Assembly: GCA_934615145.1 (NCBI GenBank)
Contig: CAKTTM010000014.1
Location: forward strand, 1-14,797
Direction: 5' to 3'
From: an uncultured Clostridia bacterium
GTDB lineage: Bacteria; Bacillota; Clostridia; Christensenellales; Aristaeellaceae
Length of the DNA: 14,797 nt
Shown here: positions 1-7,374 of the stretch, one piece after another
How positions within the stretch are numbered: position 1 is the first letter of the stretch
Layout of the letters: the number at the start of each line of letters is the position of its first letter
The notes under the pieces: model-generated
What the model saw: the letters and a program-made list of their open reading frames with translations, nothing else
The model's database searches: none
What the model was told of the DNA's origin: nothing
Made by a program: the position numbers and the translations under genes

Positions 1-14
1 GTCGCAGCAAACAT

Positions 15-22
15 AGAGGAGG
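15..22 (+). promoter_or_regulatory. Ribosome binding site of the propeller/solute-binding gene
   Basis: AGAGGAGG lies 11 bases before ATG 34, a somewhat long spacing. It supports this start and shows that the translation signal of the decayed gene is intact. Its promoter would lie outside the window. Confidence 0.6.
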
Positions 23-33
23 CATAAACTCTG

Positions 34-2137
34 ATGAAGCAAACATTCAGTCGTCTGTGTCTTTGGCTTATCTGCCTGGCGGCTGCGCTGGTACCATTGA
101 GCTCAGCGGCAGCACTAGTCACCGATCAGCATTTATCGATAAGCAGCCCCGCTATTGCCGCACTGGATGGACAGCTCTTTATTCTGGAGGATGGTCAGGC
201 ATTGTATCGGCTGAACCCCGGTGAAGCGCTGGAACAGGCAAAGCGTCTTGAGCTGCCACAGCCTGTCGATCGGCTCATGTCAGATGGCAGCGAGCTCTTT
301 GGTCTCTCCCTGGAGCAGGGCAGCCTGTATGCTATCGATACAGACATCGGTAATATGCAGCAGCTGGGCAATTGGCCAATGCAGACGCTGCTGTCCACCG
401 GGGATGGCGGTCGGCTGGAGCCTGCCAGCGCCCTCATGCGCGACAATGTGCTCTATCTGGCTATTGGCGGGGATAGGGCGGGCTTGGCAGCCTTCTATCC
501 AGATGGCAAACAGGATTTCTTCACGCTGCCGGGCAAAACACAGGATGCCTTAGTAGCGCTTAAAGGGGAGAGACATCTATGTCCTCGCCTTGGGAGACAA
601 GGATTCAAGGCTTTATCGGCTGGAGCTTGGCCGCCTGGTACAGGACGGCAGCCTACCCGGCCGCCCATGGGGCCTGGCCTGGCATAGTGGACAAGCTCAG
701 TGGCTCACCGGCGAAGGCAACCGACTGCGCCTGGGCAGCAAGGATGCCGCCTTTCTCACAACCGCGCCAATCAGCAACAGCGCACTGATCTCACTGCCCG
801 ATGGCAGAGCTGCGGTTGCATTCTATGATGGCGTCTATCTCAAGACGCTGGACACCGCGCGGCAGACCCGCACACTGCGCCTGCAGTATGATATCTTCGC
901 TGATGACCCGCAGATCAATGCTGACTTCATGGCCCAGCGCCCTGACATTGTATTAAGCTTCGCCAACAGACACTTTAGCGATGCTGAAGATTTCTATGTG
1001 AACCATGCCGCCTCCGGCCTGGATATCCTCATCATGAATACACAGTTTGACCCCTGGCCGCAGGTGCGCGACAAGGCTTACGCCCGGTCACTGGCAGATC
1101 AACCTGCCATCGTCCAGTCGGTCAATGCCATGTACCCTGCCATCGCTGAAGCGGTCAGTGTGCAGGGGCAACCGCACGGTTTGCCGGTGCGTTTGCAGCC
1201 GACCAGTCTAAGCCGCATATCGCGTTATCTAACAGAGGACTATGGCTTTCCTGAGGATCAGCTGCCCCGCAGCCTGGTGGAGATTCCCCGCTTCCTTAGG
1301 TACTGGGCAGAACACTACATGGATAACTACCCCAACACACTGCTTTTTGGCAATCAGCAGAGTGCCCGGCTGGCGCTGCAGGCCGAGTTTTTCAGTCAGT
1401 ACACCGCACCCTATGAGCGTAAAGGTGAGGCCATCGACTTTGATACGCCAATATTCAGACAGGGGCTTCGGCTCTATGGCGACATCCCCTACATTGGTGA
1501 GGATGCAAATGAGGCGCTCTGGCTCGCCTCCGCCAATATCAGCCAGCCCTTAATCACCAGCATGCCGTCCAGTCCTGTCATGCGGATATTGCCCCTGCCC
1601 GCGGCTGAGGGGTTGCCCTACTGGCTGAAGGTCAGCCTGCAGATCATGTTCATCAACCCGCACAGCCAACAGCAGGAAGATGCCGCTGCCCATCTGAGCT
1701 TCGTAGCCCAGCATCTGCCGCGTAGCTTCTCTGTGCTGGCAGAGCCTGATGACAACCAGCCAATTGACTATGAGGACTATGAAGCGGAGGCCGCCTCCAG
1801 CCGCCGGGCGCTTGCAGACGCTCAATCGGCTTTGGCCAAGGCCAATCGACATGAAGCCGAAATACTGGAAGCACAGATCAAATGGCTGGAAGGGAAGTTG
1901 AACAATCCCGACAGCAAGTACCTGGCCAGCCAAAAGTGGATGTGAGCCTATCGTCAGATAGCCCAGCACATGGTCATTGCCCACCAGAGCTTCTTTGACT
2001 TTGACCCAGCGATGCCAGCGCTATTCAAGAACATAGCTGACACGCTGAAGCGATATCGGGCCGGGCAGGTCGACGAGGATTATGTGGTGGCTGAGTTTCA
2101 GCGCATTGAGCGCATGCGGACGCTGGAATCGCAATAG
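34..2137 (+). pseudogene. Secreted propeller plus solute-binding-like protein, frameshifted and with an in-frame TGA
   Basis: Starts at ATG 34 behind AGAGGAGG (15-22). Residues 1 to about 28 form a Sec signal peptide: basic start, leucine-rich core, then SSAAA. No lipobox cysteine follows, so it is probably secreted rather than a lipoprotein. Residues about 30-265 contain repeated short strands such as QLFILEDGQALYRL, ELFGLSLEQGSLYAID and VLYLAIGGD, resembling a beta-propeller. The rest resembles an extracellular solute-binding protein of ABC importers, with an Ala/Glu-rich probable coiled coil near the end. Two lesions are seen. Around 560-575 coding passes from the frame of 34 to the next frame; removing one G from GGGG at 565-568 would restore it. 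A TGA at 1943-1945 is followed by 63 sense codons in the same frame, ending at TAG 2135-2137. Repaired, it would encode about 700 residues. No transporter permease or ATPase gene lies nearby. The family assignment is by general resemblance only. A sequencing error could explain one lesion but less easily both. Confidence 0.65.
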
Positions 2138-2143
2138 CGGCAG

Positions 2144-2172
2144 ATGAAAGCCCGCCCCTCCTGTGGTATAAT
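2144..2172 (+). promoter_or_regulatory. Promoter of mnmG
   Basis: A perfect -10 box TATAAT (2167-2172) is preceded by TGG, giving an extended -10. ATGAAA (2144-2149, 4 of 6 matches to TTGACA) lies 17 bases upstream as the -35. The promoter begins 7 bases after the TAG at 2135-2137 that ends the decayed upstream gene. Transcription would begin near 2179, giving a leader of about 30 bases. Confidence 0.7.
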
Positions 2173-2210
2173 GCGGCGGCGAATGCGCATTGTAAGGAGG
2201 GAAGGACAGC

Positions 2211-3992
2211 TTGCCAGACATTATTGTCATTGGCGCCGGGCACGCGGGCTGCGAGGCGGCGCTGGCCGCGGCGCGGCTGGGCTTTCAGACGGAGCTGCTG
2301 ACGCTGAGCATCGACAGCATCGCCCTGATGCCCTGCAATCCCTCCATTGGGGGCACCGGCAAGGGCCACCTGGTGCGCGAGATAGATGCCCTGGGCGGCG
2401 AGATGGCGCTGGCGGCGGATGACTGCCTGCTGCAGGGCCGCATGCTCAACACCTCCAAGGGCCCGGCGGTGCACAGCCTGCGCGCGCAGGAGGACAAGGC
2501 GGCCTACCATAGGCGCATGATGCGCGCGCTGTTTGGACAGGAGCGCCTGAGCGTCCGCGAGGGCGAGGTGGCGCAGATACTGACCCAAGCCGGCCGAGTG
2601 CGCGGCGTCAGGATGCGCTCTGGCCAGCAGATCGCCTGCGGCGCGGTGATACTGGCCACCGGCGTCTACTTAAACAGCACCATCATCATCGGTGACACCG
2701 TCAGAGAATCCGGCCCCCAGGGCCTGCAGCGGGCAACGGAGTTGAGCCGGACGCTGCCGGATCTGGGCTTCTCGCTCAGGCGCTTTAAAACGGGCACGCC
2801 CGCCCGCGTGGACGCGCGCAGCATCGACTTTGACAGGCTGGCGCAGCAGCCGGGCGACGATCCGGTGGTGCCCTTCTCTTTTATGACGGACAGAGCGCTT
2901 CAAAACCTGGCCTCCTGCTACCTGACCTTTACCAATGAGACAACCCACGATATCATTCAGGAAAACCTGCACCGCTCCCCCATGTTTTCTGGCGCCATCA
3001 AGGGCACGGGCGCCCGCTATTGCCCCTCCATCGAGGACAAGGTGCATCGCTTTGCCGGCAAGGACAGGCATCAGATCTTCCTGGAGCCAGAGGGCCTGAA
3101 CAGCCCCGAATGGTATGTGCAGGGCATGAGCTCCAGCATGCCTGAGGATGTGCAGTGGCGCATGTACCGCAGCATCGAGGGCCTGGAGCGGGCGGTGCTG
3201 ACCCGCCTGGCCTACGCCATCGAGTATGACTGCGTCGACCCACTGGATCTGTCGCCCTCGCTGGCCTCGCTGAATGTGCAGGGGCTGTATTCGGCCGGGC
3301 AGATCAACGGCACCAGCGGCTATGAGGAGGCGGCGGCCCAAGGCCTGCTGGCCGGCATCAACGCGGCGCTGTATTTGAAGAATGACGAGCCCCTGGTGCT
3401 GCGGCGCTCAGAGGCCTATATCGGCGTGATGACGGACGACCTGTGCACCAAGGGCACCGACGAGCCCTATCGCATGATGACCAGCCGGGCCGAGCATCGG
3501 CTGTACTTAAGGCAGGACAATGCCGACCTGCGGCTGACCCAGCGCGCCCACCAGATCGGTCTGGCCAGCGACAAGCGGATGCGGCGTCTGGACAGCAAGC
3601 AGCGGGAGACCGATAGGCTGCTGCAGCGGCTGCGCGATGAGGGGCTGTACGAGGCGCTCAAGCGCCCGGAGGCCCAGCTGGAGCAGATCATGCCCGAGGC
3701 CCTGGCGTTTGGCCAGCCCGCCCGGGAGCAGGCGCAAATACAGATCAAATATGAGGGCTATCTCAAGAAAGAAGCGGCCCAGGTGCGCCAGGCCGCCATG
3801 ATGGAACATATGCTATTGCCGGGGGATATTGACTATGGCGAGATTAGTTCACTGCGCATCGAGGCCCGGCAGAAGCTGCAGCGCCTCAGGCCGCTCTCCC
3901 TGGGCCAGGCCGGGCGCATCCCCGGCGTCAGTCCCGCGGATCTGGCGGTGCTGCAGGTCTATATGCGCAAGCTAAGCGCTGAAACTCACTGA
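2211..3992 (+). CDS. mnmG: tRNA uridine-5-carboxymethylaminomethyl modification enzyme MnmG (GidA)
   Basis: FAD-dependent enzyme that, with the GTPase MnmE, installs the carboxymethylaminomethyl group at C5 of wobble uridine 34 in certain tRNAs, in the cytoplasm. The start is TTG at 2211, 10 bases after AAGGAGG (2194-2200). Visible features: the Rossmann FAD motif GAGHAGCE at residues 8-15; the family signature PCNPSIGGTGKGHLVRE from residue 41, carrying Cys42; RYCPSIEDK with Cys271. These match the two cysteines important in E. coli MnmG (47 and 277). The C-terminal region keeps the RPLSLGQAGRIPGV segment, part of the tRNA- and MnmE-interacting domain. At 593 residues it is slightly shorter than the usual 620-630. 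MnmE and RsmG genes, often neighbours, are not in the window. Its end overlaps the convergent aminotransferase gene by 7 bases. Confidence 0.95.
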   Translation: MPDIIVIGAGHAGCEAALAAARLGFQTELLTLSIDSIALMPCNPSIGGTGKGHLVREIDALGGEMALAADDCLLQGRMLNTSKGPAVHSLRAQEDKAAYHRRMMRALFGQERLSVREGEVAQILTQAGRVRGVRMRSGQQIACGAVILATGVYLNSTIIIGDTVRESGPQGLQRATELSRTLPDLGFSLRRFKTGTPARVDARSIDFDRLAQQPGDDPVVPFSFMTDRALQNLASCYLTFTNETTHDIIQENLHRSPMFSGAIKGTGARYCPSIEDKVHRFAGKDRHQIFLEPEGLNSPEWYVQGMSSSMPEDVQWRMYRSIEGLERAVLTRLAYAIEYDCVDPLDLSPSLASLNVQGLYSAGQINGTSGYEEAAAQGLLAGINAALYLKNDEPLVLRRSEAYIGVMTDDLCTKGTDEPYRMMTSRAEHRLYLRQDNADLRLTQRAHQIGLASDKRMRRLDSKQRETDRLLQRLRDEGLYEALKRPEAQLEQIMPEALAFGQPAREQAQIQIKYEGYLKKEAAQVRQAAMMEHMLLPGDIDYGEISSLRIEARQKLQRLRPLSLGQAGRIPGVSPADLAVLQVYMRKLSAETH

Positions 3993-5185
3993 AGCGCCAG
4001 CACAAAGCGCTTGAGGCGGGCCATGGCCTCCTCGATGCGCGCATCGTCAATGGCATAGGACAGGCGCAGGCAGCCCGGCGCGTAGAATGGCTCGCCCGGT
4101 ACTGCGGAGACCAGGGCCTGCTCCAGCAGCAGCTGGGCAAACTGCGCGTCGCTTAAGATGGGCTGGCCGGCATAGCTCTTGCCCAGCAGCGCGCTGATAT
4201 CCACCAGCACATAGAATGCGCCCTGCGGTGTAGGGAAGCTAAGCCCCGGGATGTCGCCCAGCAGCCTTAACATCAGCTGGCAGCGCCGCTCAAAGGCCTG
4301 GCACATGCCGTGCACGCTGTCCTGCTCGCCGCGCACTGCCTCCAGCCCCGCGTATTGCGCGATGCTGTTGGGGTTGCCGGTGGCGTGGCTCTGGTAGGCG
4401 TCCATGGCCTCGATGATGGGCTTGGGGCCTGCGGCATAGCCCAGGCGCCAGCCGGTCATGGCGTAGGACTTGCTGAAGCCTGATATCGTGATCGTGCGGC
4501 TGAAGGCGTCCTCGCTCAGTCCCGCGATGGCCACATGCTCGGCCCCGGCGTAGACCAAGGCCTCATAGATCTCATCGCTGATGATGGCAAAGTCATGCGC
4601 TTGCGCCAGATCCGCTATCATCTCAAGGGATTCGCGGGGCCAGACCACGCCGGTGGGGTTGTTGGGGGTATTCAAAATAATGGCCTTAGTGCGCGGCGCG
4701 ATGGCCGCCTGCACCTGCTCCCGGCTGGGGAGGAAGCCCTGCTCGATGCTGGTCTGCACCACCACCGGCACGCCGCCTGCCATGCGCACCATCTCAGGAT
4801 AGCTCAGCCAGCAGGGCGCCGGCAGCAGCACCTCGTCACCCGGCTCAAGCAGGGCGTAGAGCGCGCCGATGACGGCCTGCTTGGCGCCTGTGCAGACGAT
4901 GATCTCACTGGCCTGATAGCTCAGGTTCTTATCCTGCTTCATCTGCGCGGCCAGCGCCTGGCGCAGCTCCGGAATGCCGGAGGAGGCCGTGTACTTGGTC
5001 TTGCCCTGATCGATAGCGGCGTGGGCCGCCTCGCAGATATGAGACGGGGTGGCAAAGTCCGGCTCGCCGGCGGCCAGGCTGATGACATCCTGCCCCTGCT
5101 TTTTGAGTTCATTGACCAGGGCATTGAGCCTCAGCGTGGTCGAGGGTGTGATGTTGCGGCAGACAGTTGAAACCTTCAGCGGCAT
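3986..5185 (-). CDS. aspB: PLP-dependent class I aminotransferase, aspartate aminotransferase type
   Basis: Fold-type I aminotransferase, most like the 1-beta/1-gamma aspartate aminotransferases of Firmicutes, interconverting aspartate/oxaloacetate and glutamate/2-oxoglutarate. Product of 399 residues, a normal length. Visible features: AAGEPDFATP near residue 38; PNNPTG with Asn176; SDEIYE with Asp204 contacting the pyridine nitrogen; SGFSKSYAMTGWRLGY with Lys239 as the PLP Schiff-base lysine; Arg374 in CLRLSYA for the substrate carboxylate. The ATG at 5183-5185 is preceded by AGGAGGT with about 5 bases between. It is transcribed alone, towards mnmG. The assignment to the aminotransferase family is firm. 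Exact substrate preference cannot be read from sequence, since related enzymes accept aromatic or other amino acids. An aspartate role would fit the nearby pyrimidine operon, but that link is inference. Confidence 0.85.
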   Translation of the reverse strand: MPLKVSTVCRNITPSTTLRLNALVNELKKQGQDVISLAAGEPDFATPSHICEAAHAAIDQGKTKYTASSGIPELRQALAAQMKQDKNLSYQASEIIVCTGAKQAVIGALYALLEPGDEVLLPAPCWLSYPEMVRMAGGVPVVVQTSIEQGFLPSREQVQAAIAPRTKAIILNTPNNPTGVVWPRESLEMIADLAQAHDFAIISDEIYEALVYAGAEHVAIAGLSEDAFSRTITISGFSKSYAMTGWRLGYAAGPKPIIEAMDAYQSHATGNPNSIAQYAGLEAVRGEQDSVHGMCQAFERRCQLMLRLLGDIPGLSFPTPQGAFYVLVDISALLGKSYAGQPILSDAQFAQLLLEQALVSAVPGEPFYAPGCLRLSYAIDDARIEEAMARLKRFVLALQ

Positions 5186-5234
5186 GCGCTACCTCCTGTG
5201 TTGACCCGGATCCTTGCCCAGGCGAGTTCACCAT

Positions 5235-5264
5235 AGCATAGCAGTTTTATCCCATGAAAATCAA
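5235..5264 (-). promoter_or_regulatory. Probable promoter of the aminotransferase gene
   Basis: Read on the minus strand, TTGATT (5259-5264) is followed after 18 bases by TATGCT (5235-5240), each with 4 of 6 consensus matches. The -35 box lies inside the 13-base palindrome AAATCAATGATTT (5258-5270). Two near-identical copies of TTGCAG(G)ATTG lie just upstream at 5269-5279 and 5291-5300. These could be regulator sites, but nothing in the window identifies a regulator. Confidence 0.4.
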
Positions 5265-5304
5265 TGATTTGCAGGATTGAAATCGTAAAATTGCAGATTG
5301 TTGC

Positions 5305-6675
5305 CTATCCGAGCTCCTCAGCCAGGGCGACCCGCAATATCAGGGCGCTTTTCAGCCGTTTTTTGAATAATTCACAGCCAAAGTCATAGATGCCCTGTAT
5401 GCTGCCGGTGGCGTGGTAGGCATTGGCCGCGCAGCCGCCGGCGCAGTAGAGCTTGGCCCAGCAGCTCTCACACTCAGGGCGGCTGAGCAGGCCGCAGGCC
5501 GCGAAAGCCTGCTGGCCCTCATGATCCTTGACGCCCTGCCAGACATCGCCCAACAGATACTTGCTATCCCCCACAAACTGGTGGCAGGGATAGAGCTCGC
5601 CCGTGGGGGTGACGGCCAGGTACTCCGTGCCGCTGCCGCAGCCGGAGAGACGCTTGTACAGGCAGGGCCCCGCCTCCAGATCGATCAGGTAATGATAAAA
5701 GTCAAAGCCCCTGCCCTCGCGCCTGCGCTTGAGCATCTCGGCCGCCAGCAGCTCATACTGCTGGTAGAGCACCGGCAGATCCTCTTCGCGCAGCGAGGCC
5801 GGATCCTCCGGATCCCCCACCATGGGCTCCATGGACAGCTGGGTAAAGCCCAGGTCGGCCATGTGCAGCACGTCGCTGACGAAGTCCAGGTTATGGCGGG
5901 TATAGGTACCGCGAATATAGTAGTTCTGATCACCGCGTTTTTGCACAAAGCGCTGGAACAGCGGCACCACCTGCTCATAGCTGCCCCGCCCCTGGTGATC
6001 AACGCGGAAGCGGTCGTGCACTGCCTGCCTCCCGTCCAGGCTCAGCACCACATTGTGCATTTCCCGGTTGCAGAAGTCCATGATCTCATCATTCAGCAGC
6101 ACGCCATTGGTGGTCAGCGTGAAGCGGAACAGCTTGCCCGCCTGCTGCTCCACGCTGCGGCCGTAGGCCACGAGGTCTTTGACCACCTGCCAGTTGAGCA
6201 GCGGCTCGCCGCCAAAGAAGTCCACCTCCAGGTGGCGGCGGCTGCCCGAGTTGGCGATCAGGTAGTCCAGCGCCGCCTTGCCCACCTCAAAGGGCATCAG
6301 CGCCTGCTTGCCATGGTACTTGCCCTGCGCAGCAAAGCAGTACGAGCAGGTCAGGTTGCAGGTATGCGCCACATTCAGGCACAGGGCCTTGAGCTGGGTG
6401 GGCTTTCTGCCGGCCGCCTGCGCCTGGTGCAGCGCGCTGTCATCGGTATAGAGCTGGCCACTTTGGCGCAGCAGATCCAGCTGGTCAAGCGCCGCCTCGA
6501 TCTCCTGGACCTGCGCCTGCGGATACTCAGCCAAATAGGCCTTTGTCGCCGCCTGTCGGTCACCCGGCTCATAGAGCTCGATCAGCCGCGCCATGTCGCC
6601 ATCCACCAGGTGGACGGCGCCGGAGTGTATGTCCAGGGCCAATGTATAGCCATTTTGTGTGTATGTATGGATCAT
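5305..6675 (-). CDS. scfB: SCIFF peptide maturase, radical SAM/SPASM thioether-forming enzyme
   Basis: Radical S-adenosylmethionine enzyme that forms cysteine thioether crosslinks in the SCIFF precursor encoded just upstream. Product of 456 residues in this order: an N-terminal region (about 1-90) likely to be the RiPP recognition element that binds the leader; the radical SAM core with the CxxxCxxC cluster motif CNLTCSYC (Cys106, 110, 113) and FFGGEPLLNW near 153-162; and a C-terminal SPASM region with many cysteines for auxiliary iron-sulfur clusters, including Cys338, 346, 364, 402, 405, 411, 415 and 434. The chosen start is ATG 6675, 5 bases after GAGG (6681-6684). The open frame extends 12 codons further upstream, but those codons fall in a hairpin and lack a ribosome site. 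The enzyme is expected to be oxygen-sensitive, fitting an anaerobe. It lies 61 bases after the SCIFF peptide gene. Confidence 0.93.
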   Translation of the reverse strand: MIHTYTQNGYTLALDIHSGAVHLVDGDMARLIELYEPGDRQAATKAYLAEYPQAQVQEIEAALDQLDLLRQSGQLYTDDSALHQAQAAGRKPTQLKALCLNVAHTCNLTCSYCFAAQGKYHGKQALMPFEVGKAALDYLIANSGSRRHLEVDFFGGEPLLNWQVVKDLVAYGRSVEQQAGKLFRFTLTTNGVLLNDEIMDFCNREMHNVVLSLDGRQAVHDRFRVDHQGRGSYEQVVPLFQRFVQKRGDQNYYIRGTYTRHNLDFVSDVLHMADLGFTQLSMEPMVGDPEDPASLREEDLPVLYQQYELLAAEMLKRRREGRGFDFYHYLIDLEAGPCLYKRLSGCGSGTEYLAVTPTGELYPCHQFVGDSKYLLGDVWQGVKDHEGQQAFAACGLLSRPECESCWAKLYCAGGCAANAYHATGSIQGIYDFGCELFKKRLKSALILRVALAEELG

Positions 6676-6686
6676 TTTTACCTCAA

Positions 6687-6712
6687 AATGCCGCCCCTTG
6701 CCGGGCGGCATT
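6687..6712 (-). terminator. Hairpin between SCIFF peptide and maturase genes, likely attenuator or partial terminator
   Basis: A perfect 10-bp GC-rich inverted repeat, arms AATGCCGCCC and GGGCGGCATT, with a 6-base loop. In the direction of transcription it is followed by only two more T residues (four Ts counting the stem end) and then the maturase ribosome site at 6681-6684. The short U tract suggests partial termination, or protection of the upstream mRNA 3' end. Either would give more peptide message than enzyme message, which suits a precursor/enzyme pair. The role is inferred from structure. Confidence 0.55.
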
Positions 6713-6736
6713 GCGTGTCAGGCTCACAGGCAGCGA

Positions 6737-6883
6737 TTACTTGCTGCCCTTCTGCTCACAGGGCTGGTTGGCCACGCCGCAGCTGGTCTTGCAGGCGCTC
6801 TGGCAGGAGGTCTGGCATTCGCCGCAGCCGCCGCTTGTCAGGCTCTGCGTCAGATTGCGGGTGGACAGTGTCTTGATCTTCAT
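6737..6883 (-). CDS. scfA: SCIFF (six-cysteine) ranthipeptide precursor
   Basis: A 48-residue peptide, recognised by its sequence: a leader beginning MKIKTLSTRN and ending in GG at 18-19, then a core with six cysteines at residues 20, 23, 27, 31, 35 and 42. The spacing and the string CGECQTSCQSACKTSC are characteristic of the SCIFF (six cysteines in forty-five residues) family. The ATG is at 6881-6883, 6 bases after GAGGGG (6890-6895). The adjacent maturase converts cysteines to thioether crosslinks. The biological role of mature SCIFF peptides is not settled. Residue 36, just after the fifth cysteine, is glycine; most family members I recall have threonine there, the probable crosslink acceptor. 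The core also ends with extra basic residues (EQKGSK). No dedicated exporter or protease gene is nearby. Confidence 0.93.
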   Translation of the reverse strand: MKIKTLSTRNLTQSLTSGGCGECQTSCQSACKTSCGVANQPCEQKGSK

Positions 6884-6915
6884 GATCTTCCCCTCTTTTC
6901 CTCGTGGTCTGCGCC

Positions 6916-6945
6916 ATTCTACCCCGAAGGCGCGGCCGCCGTCAA
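6916..6945 (-). promoter_or_regulatory. Promoter of the SCIFF cassette
   Basis: On the minus strand TTGACG (6940-6945, 5 of 6 matches) and TAGAAT (6916-6921, 5 of 6) are separated by 18 bases. This is one of the best promoters in the window. It starts 3 bases past the pyrI stop codon and would give a leader of about 26 bases before the peptide ATG. The spacer contains the palindrome GCGGCCGC (6932-6939). No convincing terminator separates pyrI from this promoter, so read-through from the pyr operon is also possible. Confidence 0.7.
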
Positions 6946-6948
6946 GTA

Positions 6949-7374
6949 TCAGCCCAGGGCCGCCGGTTTGCTCTCGCAGTAGACGCAGCGGTACTCGTCC
7001 TTCTGCCTGTCGGTCAGCACAAACACATGGGGCAGCTCCTGCTCGGTGGTGGTGATGCAGCGCGGGTTTTTGCATTTGAGGATATTGGTCATCTGCAGCG
7101 GCGGCTCGGGATGATATTTCTCCACCCGGACACCGTCTCGGATGATGTTGATGGTGATGTTGGGGTCGATAAAGCCCAGGGCGTTGAGGTCAATGTCCAG
7201 CACCTGGTCGACCTTGATGATGTCCTTCTTGCCGGCCTTGGAACTGTGCGCGTTCTTGATCAGCGCCACCGAGCAGTCCAGCTCGCCCAGGTTTAGGAAG
7301 TTATAGATGCGCATGCCCTCGCCCGCCTTGATGTGGTCGATGACGATGCCATTGATGATCTCGTCGATATTCAT
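6949..7374 (-). CDS. pyrI: Aspartate carbamoyltransferase regulatory subunit PyrI
   Basis: Regulatory chain of aspartate transcarbamylase; it binds effector nucleotides and bridges PyrB trimers through a zinc domain. Product of 141 residues, slightly shorter than the E. coli chain of about 153. The N-terminal allosteric domain contains [12 protein letters not shown] and ends near residue 95. The C-terminal zinc domain has all four cysteines in the expected pattern, CKNPRC (101, 106) and CVYC (130, 133). The ATG at 7372-7374 overlaps the pyrB stop as ATGA, so translation is probably coupled. It is the last gene of the pyr operon. Its presence suggests that the operon product is controlled by end-product feedback at the enzyme level, as known for PyrB/PyrI holoenzymes; which nucleotide acts here cannot be read off. 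Confidence 0.95.
   Translation of the reverse strand: MNIDEIINGIVIDHIKAGEGMRIYNFLNLGELDCSVALIKNAHSSKAGKKDIIKVDQVLDIDLNALGFIDPNITINIIRDGVRVEKYHPEPPLQMTNILKCKNPRCITTTEQELPHVFVLTDRQKDEYRCVYCESKPAALG

Noticed and set aside
1943..1945. TGA read as tryptophan or glycine under an alternative code
   Set aside because: Many intact genes here (mnmG, the aminotransferase gene, pyrC, pyrF, pyrD, pyrE, pyrB, pyrI, the alcohol dehydrogenase gene) stop at TGA exactly where their families end.
1943..1961. TGA with a following small hairpin as a selenocysteine site
   Set aside because: The stem is only 5 bp and starts 2 bases after the TGA, unlike a bacterial SECIS, and no selenoprotein family is involved.
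1550..2588. Minus-strand open frames across the decayed gene and the start of mnmG
   Set aside because: They are antisense to recognisable coding sequence and to the mnmG start, with no family resemblance.
6676..6711. Earlier start for the SCIFF maturase, adding 12 residues
   Set aside because: Those codons lie over the intergenic hairpin and the ribosome site, and ATG 6675 has a well-placed GAGG.
5413..6876. A 487-codon open frame on the + strand opposite the SCIFF genes
   Set aside because: It is a shadow of scfA and scfB. Its product is a low-complexity mix of Ala, Leu, Gln and His with no recognisable domain, and the minus strand has clear genes.
6932..6939. GCGGCCGC palindrome as an operator
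   Set aside because: A short GC-only palindrome is expected by chance in this GC-rich DNA, although its position in the promoter spacer was noted.
6884..7075. N-terminal extension of the SCIFF peptide into pyrI
   Set aside because: It would cross the peptide's promoter and ribosome site, and SCIFF peptides begin with the MK-IKTL type sequence seen at 6883.
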